Assembly: GCA_041648665.1 (NCBI GenBank)
Contig: JBAZOP010000124.1
Span: forward strand, 1 to 6,714
Reading direction: 5' to 3'
Length of the DNA stretch: 6,714 nucleotides
Origin: a bacterium
Lineage (GTDB): Bacteria; UBA10199; 2-02-FULL-44-16; JAAZCA01
The position numbers were made by a program, and so were the translations under genes. This document shows, in pieces, positions 1-4,855 of this stretch. Within the stretch, counting starts at the first letter, position 1. Each line of letters starts with the position of its first letter. The notes under the pieces were generated by a model. That model was not told the origin of the DNA and did no database searches. It was given only the letters and a program-made list of their open reading frames with translations.

Positions 1-74
1 GCGAGCTGATTCCAGCTCCTGTCACATCGCGGTTACTCGGTACGTTGGTGCAGCGCGTGGTACGCTGACGCCGC
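1..74 (+). other. Left edge: possible upstream gene end and promoter-bearing leader
   Basis: No gene can be assigned here. A TGA at 7-9 or a TGA at 66-68 could end an upstream gene whose body lies outside the window; the latter frame is open from base 3. A perfect 6-bp inverted repeat (GAGCTG at 3-8, CAGCTC at 13-18, loop ATTC) could form a hairpin but has no following T-run, so it is a weak terminator candidate. Two copies of a promoter-like motif, GGTACGTTG at 39-47 and GGTACGCTG at 59-67, precede the first gene. Confidence 0.4.
59..67 (+). promoter_or_regulatory. Possible -10 element (GGTACGCTG) for a near-leaderless transcript
   Basis: The hexamer TACGCT at 61-66 fits the TANNNT form of a -10 element and ends 8 nt before the ATG at 75. 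A transcript starting at the normal distance would begin at or near the start codon, and no Shine-Dalgarno is visible there. The same 9-base pattern recurs at 39-47, 1732-1740 and 6460-6468, all upstream of genes. No convincing -35 box was found, so the call rests on recurrence and position. Confidence 0.35.
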
Positions 75-311
75 ATGGGAACCATGCACCGCGAGGTCCG
101 GGTCGAGTGGCGTCCCGCTTGGTGGGAGCGCGCCACGCCCGCCATCATCGCGGAGGCGGTGCGCAAGATAGGAGCGTACCCGGCCACGCACGTTGAGGTG
201 GCGAGCGACGGGTTGCGCTTCACCCTGTCTGTGCACCCGCTTGACGGCTTAGGTGTGCACGACGTGCGGCTCGCCTGCCTGCGGCGCGAGGTGGACGCGC
301 TCGGCGGGTAG
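75..311 (+). CDS. Small hypothetical protein (78 aa)
   Basis: The product is not recognised. It is a 78-residue soluble protein with a Trp-rich N-terminus (WRPAWWERATP, about residues 12-22), an acidic/basic helix around residues 23-33, an alternating strand-like stretch near residues 39-52 (HVEVASDGLRFTLSV) and a charged C-terminus. There is no signal peptide, membrane segment or cysteine motif. Codon use is strongly G/C in third position, like the HTH gene downstream, which supports real coding. The start is uncertain: ATG at 75 has no Shine-Dalgarno but fits a leaderless transcript, while ATG at 84 has only a weak GGGA upstream. It ends 30 bases before the next start and probably belongs to the same run of small phage genes. 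Confidence 0.6.
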   Translation: MGTMHREVRVEWRPAWWERATPAIIAEAVRKIGAYPATHVEVASDGLRFTLSVHPLDGLGVHDVRLACLRREVDALGG

Positions 312-330
312 TCGCGCATTATTGATCGCA

Positions 331-336
331 AGGAGG
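331..336 (+). promoter_or_regulatory. Shine-Dalgarno AGGAGG that decides the HTH gene start
   Basis: A full consensus AGGAGG lies at 331-336. It is 5 nt from the ATG at 342 but only 2 nt from the in-frame GTG at 339. The spacing selects ATG 342 as the start. Confidence 0.75.
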
Positions 337-341
337 CAGTG

Positions 342-830
342 ATGTCGAAGGTGACGGCAGGAAACGTGGTCGAGCTGATGGTTGCCCGCTACAGGGAGGA
401 CTACGAAGCACGGGGCGTGATGGACGTGGGCGAGGTGGCGCTGGTGCTCGGCGTGAGCGTGGCGACCGTGAAGCGCTTCACCGACACGGGCAAGCTCGCG
501 TGTGCGCGTACTGTAGGGGGGCACCGCAGGTTCACGCCGCAGCAGGTGGCCGACTACCTCAACGCGACCACAAGCGACGCCGTGCTCGTGAACCCGAACA
601 AGTACCCTGTGTACGTGACAGGTGTGGACCTTGCAAGCAAGCCAGGAGACAAGTCGGTGGAGTGCGTCGTGCGCAAGAACGACGACGGCTCCATGACGGT
701 GGAGTCCGTGCGCGCGATGGAGTCGGTTTCCGGCGTCATCACGGACGGAGCGGGGAACATCACCGGGATGGTCGGCAAGCCGCTTGCTGCGCCGATGAGC
801 GAGGACGACGTGGTGGAGTCGCAGCAGTGA
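342..830 (+). CDS. Excisionase/MerR-like helix-turn-helix DNA-binding protein
   Basis: This is a predicted DNA-binding protein of 162 aa. Residues about 28-73 form a MerR/excisionase-type (HTH_17-like) winged helix: an alanine/valine-rich first helix, a turn and recognition helix (GVSVATVKRF, 37-46), then the family signature VGGHRRF (58-64) and a closing helix ending near Leu73. Residues 90-162 form a separate region containing a strand-rich stretch (VYVTGVDLAS) and an acidic tail ending in VVESQQ; its function is not recognised. The protein is longer than a bare excisionase (often 60-80 aa). It could be a phage transcription regulator or, less likely, a recombination directionality factor, since no integrase is visible. 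The start follows the AGGAGG at 331-336. Its TGA overlaps the next gene's GTG (GTGA, 827-830). Confidence 0.8.
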   Translation: MSKVTAGNVVELMVARYREDYEARGVMDVGEVALVLGVSVATVKRFTDTGKLACARTVGGHRRFTPQQVADYLNATTSDAVLVNPNKYPVYVTGVDLASKPGDKSVECVVRKNDDGSMTVESVRAMESVSGVITDGAGNITGMVGKPLAAPMSEDDVVESQQ

Positions 831-1219
831 AGCGCCACGAGTACAGCGACGGCCTGTTGCTCATCGACGGGGTAGCGGTCGGGGCGTGCAACTACACCGC
901 CGACGCGCTCAAGGCCACGCTCCAGGACGAGCTGCCGAGCGGCCCCATCAGCGCTACGTTCAAGATGGAGTTGGACCCGGACGGGACCAAGACGTGGGAC
1001 AAGTTCGTGCGGGAAGCCGGGTTGCAACCGATGGAAGCGCCGCTGTTCGACATGGTGTTCTGGCTCGCGCTGGATCCGCGCCGCGGGGTGATGCCGGTCG
1101 TCGCGGTGGACGAACTGTCCGAGGTCATCACGGTGTGCAAGCGAGGCGGTGGAAGCCTGGGGCGGGTATGGCGCGGTTGCAGCGTAGAGCTGAAGCAGGA
1201 CGATGGGCAGCAAGCCTAA
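827..1219 (+). CDS. Hypothetical protein (130 aa), translationally coupled to the HTH gene
   Basis: The product is not recognised. GTG at 827 is chosen because it overlaps the upstream TGA in a GTGA and has GGAG at 815-818, 8 nt upstream; the frame is open further upstream, but only as a shadow of the HTH gene. The 130-residue protein opens with KRHEYSDGLLLIDG, which looks like a strand-turn-strand beginning. It has a helical segment near 25-36, an acidic DPDGTKTWDKF stretch at 50-60, a hydrophobic segment near residues 81-87 (DMVFWLA) and a strand near 94-99. No signal peptide or catalytic motif is evident. It overlaps the next gene by 17 bases, so it is probably expressed in the same transcript. 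Confidence 0.7.
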   Translation: MKRHEYSDGLLLIDGVAVGACNYTADALKATLQDELPSGPISATFKMELDPDGTKTWDKFVREAGLQPMEAPLFDMVFWLALDPRRGVMPVVAVDELSEVITVCKRGGGSLGRVWRGCSVELKQDDGQQA

Positions 1220-1478
1220 GCGGTGCTGGGGCAACGAGGGCAAGGTGCACCACTGCGCCGGGTGCCGATCCGCGCGCCCGCTGTGCCGGTGGATGCGCGC
1301 GCTCGTTGCCAAGTACGCCGCCTGTCATTGTGGGGCCTATCATTTCCCCCACCGCTACGGAAGTGGCTTGTGCGGGAAGGCGGGACATGAGAGGCTGAAC
1401 GAAGTCGTGTGGGGGAGAGGGGAAGGGAGCGGTGGGGAAGCCGGGGCACAAGGACTGGAGGACGCGGCGCTGGCGTGA
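1203..1478 (+). CDS. Cys/His-rich putative zinc-binding small protein (91 aa)
   Basis: This is a small protein with Cys and His spacing typical of zinc-binding phage proteins. Cys8, a CAGC pair (Cys18 and Cys21) and Cys28 form an N-terminal group. A second group is CHCGAYHFPHRYGSGLC (41-57), with Cys41, Cys43, His47, His50 and Cys57. The last 20 residues are Gly/Ala-rich and low in complexity because they overlap the next gene by 47 bases. ATG 1203 lies inside the preceding gene, with AGGA at 1197-1200 giving short spacing. The likely role is nucleic-acid or protein binding, but the partner cannot be inferred. Clustered Cys/His residues in this one frame argue against it being a chance ORF. 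Confidence 0.65.
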   Translation: MGSKPKRCWGNEGKVHHCAGCRSARPLCRWMRALVAKYAACHCGAYHFPHRYGSGLCGKAGHERLNEVVWGRGEGSGGEAGAQGLEDAALA

Positions 1479-1635
1479 CGGACATGGCACGTGCATCGAG
1501 CCGGGGTGCAGCAGCGAGCGGTTCCCGGGGCTCACGCACTGCTACGAGCACGCGAGCAAGGACGCGCTCGCGCTGCTGGTGGAGGACGCGGTGCGCCACG
1601 GGTTCAAGCCGGGGCTGCTGCGGGTGCGTCCGTGA
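1432..1635 (+). CDS. Small zinc-finger-like protein (67 aa)
   Basis: The 67-residue protein contains a clear C-x4-C-x10-C-x2-H array (Cys21, Cys26, Cys37, His40), with the segment CIEPGC and then FPGLTHCYEH. This is the layout of a single zinc knuckle or treble-clef finger. The N-terminus is basic (GHKDWRTRRWRDGHG), which would suit nucleic-acid contact. The start is GTG at 1432, with a purine-rich GAGAGGGG at 1415-1422 upstream. The gene begins inside the preceding Cys/His-rich gene, and its TGA overlaps the GTG of the next tiny ORF (GTGA, 1632-1635). Two different zinc-binding small proteins in succession suggest a shared host-takeover or regulatory role, but this is inference only. Confidence 0.7.
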   Translation: MGKPGHKDWRTRRWRDGHGTCIEPGCSSERFPGLTHCYEHASKDALALLVEDAVRHGFKPGLLRVRP

Positions 1636-1703
1636 TCGCGCTGGCGCTGGGGATGGCCGTGCTGATGGTGCTAGCCTACGTGACGAAGGACTGGTGGTTC
1701 TGA
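1632..1703 (+). CDS. Putative 23-aa single-pass membrane microprotein
   Basis: GTG at 1632 overlaps the upstream TGA as GTGA, the same coupling seen at 827. The 23-residue product consists of a hydrophobic helix long enough to span a membrane (IALALGMAVLMVLAYV, residues 2-17) followed by TKDWWF, a charged and tryptophan-rich interfacial end. There is no strong Shine-Dalgarno, so expression would depend on re-initiation after the zinc-finger gene. Such short hydrophobic ORFs can arise by chance in GC-rich DNA. The overlapping start, the sensible helix boundary and the stop immediately before the control region support it. It could act as a small holin-like or membrane-modulating peptide, but nothing here proves that. 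Confidence 0.4.
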   Translation: MIALALGMAVLMVLAYVTKDWWF

Positions 1704-1731
1704 CGCGGGTTGTGGCTGCGCCCGCCCGCGT
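1703..1731 (+). repeat. 7-bp inverted repeat across the promoter spacer
   Basis: ACGCGGG at 1703-1709 and CCCGCGT at 1725-1731 are perfect reverse complements separated by 15 bases. The repeat begins on the stop of the preceding tiny ORF and ends at the TG of the extended -10. It could be an operator for a dimeric repressor, or a terminator stem for the upstream genes, although no T-run follows. Confidence 0.5.
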
Positions 1732-1739
1732 GCTACGTT
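1710..1739 (+). promoter_or_regulatory. Putative sigma70-like promoter of the modification operon
   Basis: A TTGTGG (-35-like, 1710-1715) is followed after 18 bases by an extended -10, TGC-TACGTT (1731-1739). It lies in the only intergenic gap of note before the 1787-5754 operon. The -10 region GCTACGTTG (1732-1740) matches the motif found upstream of the first and last genes in the window. Sequence inspection alone cannot prove activity. Confidence 0.5.
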
Positions 1740-1741
1740 GT

Positions 1742-1778
1742 GCATCCTCAGTGTGCGACTGCTGGAACAGGAGGATGC
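1742..1778 (+). promoter_or_regulatory. Leader hairpin that would sequester the Shine-Dalgarno
   Basis: GCATCCTC at 1742-1749 is the perfect reverse complement of GAGGATGC at 1771-1778, with a 21-nt loop. The right arm contains the core of the AGGAGG Shine-Dalgarno (1769-1774) and an in-frame ATG at 1775. Folding would block ribosome access to the first ParB-like gene. A second small stem, AGT/ACT at 1750-1752 and 1758-1760, could form in the loop. A transcript from the 1734-1739 -10 would start near 1744-1747 and so lose part of the left arm; read-through RNA would carry all of it. Confidence 0.5.
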
Positions 1779-1786
1779 CCGATACC

Positions 1787-2458
1787 ATGGCACGCAAGCC
1801 CATAGTGAAAGCTCAACCGATCAAGCCCCCGGCCCCCACAATGCGCGGCGAGACGCGCGACTGCGCGCTGTCCAAGGTCAAGCCCAACACCTGGAACCCC
1901 AACCACATGAACGCCTTTATGCTCAAGAGCTTTGAGCAGGAGCTGCGCGACACCGGGTGGCTCCGCTCCATGCTCATCCTGGTGTGGGGCAAGGACGAGA
2001 AGGGCGTCGAGCGCAACATCATCATCGACGGCGAGCACCGCCACAAGGTCGGGCGCAAGGTGGGGTACAAGACGGTGCCGATGACGTTCATCGACGGCAT
2101 CACGGAGGCCGAGGCTAAGCGGCTCACGCTCAAGATTCGCAAGCAAGGCGAGTACGACGTGGAGGACTTGTCCAAGCTGCTGCAAGAGCCCGACGTGCGC
2201 GCCGGGATGGATCTCAACGCATACGCGCTCGCTATCGGTATCGAGGATGTGGAGCTTGGGAGATTGCTCGAACTGCCCGATGTGGGGCCGAGCGGCACAC
2301 AGCCCGGCACCGTCAAGCGTGCGCCCAAAGTAACGCTGGAGTTCAGCACGGTAGAAAACCGGGACGCTTTCAAGACCTACCTCGCCAAGCTATCCGATGG
2401 GGCCAACCTCTCAGCGGGCGACCTTCTGTGCAACAAGCTGCGTTTGCAAGGGACGTGA
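1787..2458 (+). CDS. ParB/sulfiredoxin-like N-domain protein 1 (phage type)
   Basis: This is a 223-aa protein with a ParB-like nuclease/ATPase fold. Residues 28-102 hold the domain: an entry segment KVKPNTWNPNHM (30-41), a helix, a strand leading to IIIDGEHRHKVGRKVGYKTV (78-97), and VPM. DGEHR at 81-85 stands where ParB proteins have their GERR-type nucleotide-binding box. A helical middle follows, then a C-terminal strand-helix module (VTLEFSTVENRDAFKTYL) similar in layout to the end of many phage ParB-like proteins. It lacks a ParB HTH domain, so chromosome-style partition is unlikely. ATG 1787 is preferred: AGGAGG at 1769-1774 directly abuts ATG 1775 (zero spacing) but is 12 nt from 1787. 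G/C-rich codon use (34 of the first 40 third positions) matches the flanks rather than the downstream cassette. Confidence 0.85.
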   Translation: MARKPIVKAQPIKPPAPTMRGETRDCALSKVKPNTWNPNHMNAFMLKSFEQELRDTGWLRSMLILVWGKDEKGVERNIIIDGEHRHKVGRKVGYKTVPMTFIDGITEAEAKRLTLKIRKQGEYDVEDLSKLLQEPDVRAGMDLNAYALAIGIEDVELGRLLELPDVGPSGTQPGTVKRAPKVTLEFSTVENRDAFKTYLAKLSDGANLSAGDLLCNKLRLQGT

Positions 2459-2461
2459 AGC

Positions 2462-3163
2462 ATGGCAAAGCAGAAGAAACCCAAGCTGCCAAACAGCGAG
2501 GAGTGCTTTGTCGATTTTGATTCGCTGAAGCCTCACCCGCGTAATTACAAGACGCACCCTGCTGACCAGATCGAGCATCTTCGGTCGAGCCTCCGGCAGT
2601 ACGGGTTCTATCGTAGAGTAGTGGTAGCGTGCGACAACACTATTCTGTGCGGGCACGGGCTCGTCGAAGCCGCCAAGGGGCTTGGCTTCAAACAGGTGCC
2701 TGCTATCCGCTACTCATTCGGACCGGACGATCCACGGGCGCTGAAGCTGCTAGCGCTGGACAACGAAGTCGGGCGGTTCAGCCTTCAGGACGATAGGGCG
2801 CTGTCGGATCTTTTGAGGGACATATCAACAGATATCGACATAGGTGGGTTGTCGGGTACAGGCTACGACGAGAAAATGCTGGCAGCTCTCGTGATGGTGA
2901 CTCGACCAGCGAGCGAGATTGCCACACTGGACAGAGCGGCCGAGTGGGCAGGCATGCCAGACTTTGACCCAGGCGATGGAACATTCATTCTGACCATCCA
3001 ATGTCTGAATGAAGAATCGAGAACGGAAGCGATCAAGCTGCTTGGAATTGGAAAGGAAAAGATATCAAAGCAGCGAGGAGGCCGCATCCTTTCGACGTGG
3101 TATCCGCCCCGCGAGAAAGACGATCTTATATCGCTGGAGTGGAAGGAGAAAGAGGATGCCTAA
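2462..3163 (+). CDS. ParB-like N-domain protein 2, associated with DNA-modification loci
   Basis: This is a 233-aa protein of the phage ParB/sulfiredoxin superfamily. The N-domain opens with LKPHPRNYKTHP (22-33) and has the family core ILCGHGLVEAAKGLGFKQVP (61-80), with GHG replacing the ParB GERR box. The LALDNEVGRF segment (97-106) matches the post-core motif of this group. The C-terminal module has EWAGMPDF (161-168), a strand-helix pair and a TWYPP signature (212-216), a layout I recognise from phage ParB-like proteins beside base-modification or PAPS-reductase-like genes. The exact activity (nuclease, CTPase or kinase-like) is unknown. AAGGGA at 2448-2453 is 8 nt from the ATG, and only 3 bases separate it from ParB-like 1. 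It shares the first protein's fold but has quite different sequence and codon use, so it is not a recent duplication. It overlaps the next gene by 8 bases. Confidence 0.85.
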   Translation: MAKQKKPKLPNSEECFVDFDSLKPHPRNYKTHPADQIEHLRSSLRQYGFYRRVVVACDNTILCGHGLVEAAKGLGFKQVPAIRYSFGPDDPRALKLLALDNEVGRFSLQDDRALSDLLRDISTDIDIGGLSGTGYDEKMLAALVMVTRPASEIATLDRAAEWAGMPDFDPGDGTFILTIQCLNEESRTEAIKLLGIGKEKISKQRGGRILSTWYPPREKDDLISLEWKEKEDA

Positions 3164-4061
3164 GCTCCTCCCTAGCTACCCGGTGTTCATCCCATCAAAG
3201 GGTCGTGCAGCTAAGGTACTTACAGCGCGTATGTTCGACAAGATTGGGGTTCCGTTTCAGCTCGTTGTCGAGCCGAACGAAGCTCCAGCTTACGAGAACA
3301 AATGGGGAAAGGAGCGCGTGCTGTTGCTGCCCGAAAACAATCGCGGGCTCGTCTATTCACGCAACTGGATCAAAGCTCACTCCACTCAGCTAGGGCATGC
3401 ACGTCATTGGCAATTTGACGACGACATCGAATACATCAGCCGCCTGCACCACTCAAGGCGGCTGCGTTGTGATGCAAACGTAGCCATCGTAGTGGCAGAA
3501 GACTTCAGTGACAGATATGAGAATGTGGCGCTGACGAGTTTCAATTCCGAGTTCTTCGTACCCACTTCTGGAATTATGGCATTGCGGTGGAAGCCTTTTA
3601 TCCTCAATGCGCGTTGCTACACAGTGTTCCTCGTAAACAATTCGCTTCCGAACACTTGGCGCAACAGGTACAACGAGGATACTGATATGTCCCTCCAGGT
3701 GTTGGCAGATGGGTGGTGCACGCTTCTGCTCAATGCTTTCCTGATCAATACTCCGACCACAATGACAGCGCCCGGTGGTCAGATGGTATCGGCTGCTGGT
3801 TCGTACCAAGGCGACGGCAGGCTTCACATGGCGCGGGAGCTGGAGCGGTGTTGGCCTGGAGTTGTTACAACACATAGGAAATTCGGCAGACCGCAGCACA
3901 AGATCAAGAACAACTGGATGAAGTTCGACACACAGCTCAAGCGCAAAGTCGGATACGTCCCACCAGACAGACCGGACGGATATGGTCTGAAGTTGCATGC
4001 GCACTCTCCTCCCAAGAGTGAGTTCTTGCAGCAGATACTCGAAAAGGAATCAGGGCGATGA
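3156..4061 (+). CDS. TAGT-like (TET-associated) DNA-base glycosyltransferase
   Basis: This 301-aa protein matches the TET-associated glycosyltransferase family, a GT-A-type group that in phages transfers sugars to 5-hydroxymethylcytosine in DNA. Recognisable parts in order are YPVFIPSKGR (8-17); a VVEPNE segment (37-42) with Tyr46; RNWI (69-72); HWQFDDDIEYI (84-94), whose Asp88-Asp90 is the likely metal/nucleotide-sugar site; an E-D pair at 115-116; WRNRYNEDTDMSLQVL (168-183), the family's most typical motif; an N-A-F-L segment (193-196); GGQ (207-209); and a C-terminal KFGRPQHKI (242-250). ATG 3156 is chosen because GGAAGGAG at 3141-3148 is 7 nt upstream; the frame extends upstream only as a shadow of the ParB gene. 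It ends in an ATGA overlap with the next gene. The family is well supported, but the sugar and exact base are not determined. Confidence 0.85.
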   Translation: MPKLLPSYPVFIPSKGRAAKVLTARMFDKIGVPFQLVVEPNEAPAYENKWGKERVLLLPENNRGLVYSRNWIKAHSTQLGHARHWQFDDDIEYISRLHHSRRLRCDANVAIVVAEDFSDRYENVALTSFNSEFFVPTSGIMALRWKPFILNARCYTVFLVNNSLPNTWRNRYNEDTDMSLQVLADGWCTLLLNAFLINTPTTMTAPGGQMVSAAGSYQGDGRLHMARELERCWPGVVTTHRKFGRPQHKIKNNWMKFDTQLKRKVGYVPPDRPDGYGLKLHAHSPPKSEFLQQILEKESGR

Positions 4062-4855
4062 CAGACAATGCTGCGGTAGTCGTTCCGTGGGTATCAGAAA
4101 AACAGGTCGAGCTATTCTTGGATGCCTGGAATCTCGACGGAACCAAGCCGGATTGGTTGGTGCTCCAACACGACTCTCAGCGCGAGGGATGTGCAGCAAC
4201 AAAAAACAAGGCGATAGTCGAAGCCGTTAAACGCGGATACGACGTAGTGGTATCTCTCGACGACGATTGCTATCCGCATGGCGAGGTCAGAACTCTACCC
4301 GAGCTGATGGCTGCGCATGTGGAAGCGCTGAAGCCCAAGCGTGTGGAATTGTTCGAGGTAGTGACCGAGCCTGCTTCAAGGGGAACACCGTACGGTGTGC
4401 GCTCGCTTGAGATGCCAGTAGCAGCGAGCATGGGGTTCTGGACTGGCGTTGGGGATTACTGCGGGGTTCGGCAGCTAGCAACTGGTGCGCCTCCCATGGA
4501 CTTCAGACGCAAAACAGTGTTCGCCAATTATTTTCCGCTATGTGGGATGAACCTTGCGTTCCGGCCTAGAGAGTGGTTGCCGTGGTGCAGGTTCATTGAT
4601 GCGCCTCGCTACGACGACATCTGGATGGGTTGGCTGTGGCAGCGCGAAGCGTATCGAAGGCGTTACTGCTTCAACCTTGCTGGGCCATTGGTTCGCCATG
4701 TTAGGCAAAGCAATCCGTGGCGCAACCTCGCAGTGGAAGCCGTTCACTTGGAAGCAAGCGAAACTCTATGGGCGCGCATTGCTGCACACGAATCAGACAA
4801 CTACGAATCACTGTTTGCGCTACTTCCTCAAAGCGTAGGGGGGAGTGACCGATGA
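4058..4855 (+). CDS. RGP / UDP-arabinopyranose mutase-like protein (GT75-type)
   Basis: This 265-aa protein resembles plant reversibly glycosylated polypeptides, which act as UDP-arabinopyranose mutases converting UDP-Arap to UDP-Araf. Motifs in family order are VVVPW (7-11), SLDDDCY (66-72; the DDD metal-binding motif), VRSLEMPVAASMGFW (114-128), PLCGMNLAF (160-168), RYDDIWMGW (184-192) and SNPWRNL (218-224). The same segments occur in plant RGPs in the same order. Arg115 lies within one position of the arginine that plant enzymes self-glycosylate, but exact alignment is needed. The protein is shorter than plant RGPs (about 350 aa), mainly lacking their C-terminal extension. AAGGA at 4044-4048 precedes the ATG, which overlaps the TAGT stop as ATGA. 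The likely role is supplying a furanose nucleotide sugar to the TAGT; a second glycosyltransferase adding to the modified base is the alternative. Confidence 0.8.
   Translation: MTDNAAVVVPWVSEKQVELFLDAWNLDGTKPDWLVLQHDSQREGCAATKNKAIVEAVKRGYDVVVSLDDDCYPHGEVRTLPELMAAHVEALKPKRVELFEVVTEPASRGTPYGVRSLEMPVAASMGFWTGVGDYCGVRQLATGAPPMDFRRKTVFANYFPLCGMNLAFRPREWLPWCRFIDAPRYDDIWMGWLWQREAYRRRYCFNLAGPLVRHVRQSNPWRNLAVEAVHLEASETLWARIAAHESDNYESLFALLPQSVGGSDR

Noticed and set aside
500..826. Upstream extension of the 130-aa gene
   Set aside because: It is out of frame over the HTH gene, and GTG 827 has both a Shine-Dalgarno and a GTGA overlap.
554..1312. Long antisense open frame (252 codons) opposite the HTH and 130-aa genes
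   Set aside because: It lies wholly opposite coupled sense genes with good starts and motifs, and its translation is Arg/His/Ser-rich without recognisable domains, as expected of antisense frames in GC-rich DNA.
1775..1777. ATG 1775 as the start of ParB-like 1
   Set aside because: It touches the AGGAGG with zero spacing, which does not allow initiation; ATG 1787 in the same frame is 12 nt away.
1409..1786. N-terminal extension of ParB-like 1
   Set aside because: The open frame upstream reads through the zinc-finger gene, the tiny ORF and the promoter in another frame. The extension is Arg/Ala/Gly-rich, and the true start has AGGAGG nearby.
3009..3155. Upstream extension of the TAGT-like gene
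   Set aside because: It lies over the end of ParB-like 2, and family similarity begins just after ATG 3156, which has a strong Shine-Dalgarno.
3156..3163. Possible ParB-TAGT frameshift fusion
   Set aside because: Each gene has its own intact domain, a stop and a ribosome-binding site; an 8-base overlap is ordinary phage gene packing.
4554..4838. Sense-strand overlapping ORF of 94 codons inside the RGP-like gene
   Set aside because: It is an alternative frame of a gene with conserved motifs through this stretch, and it has no start signal.
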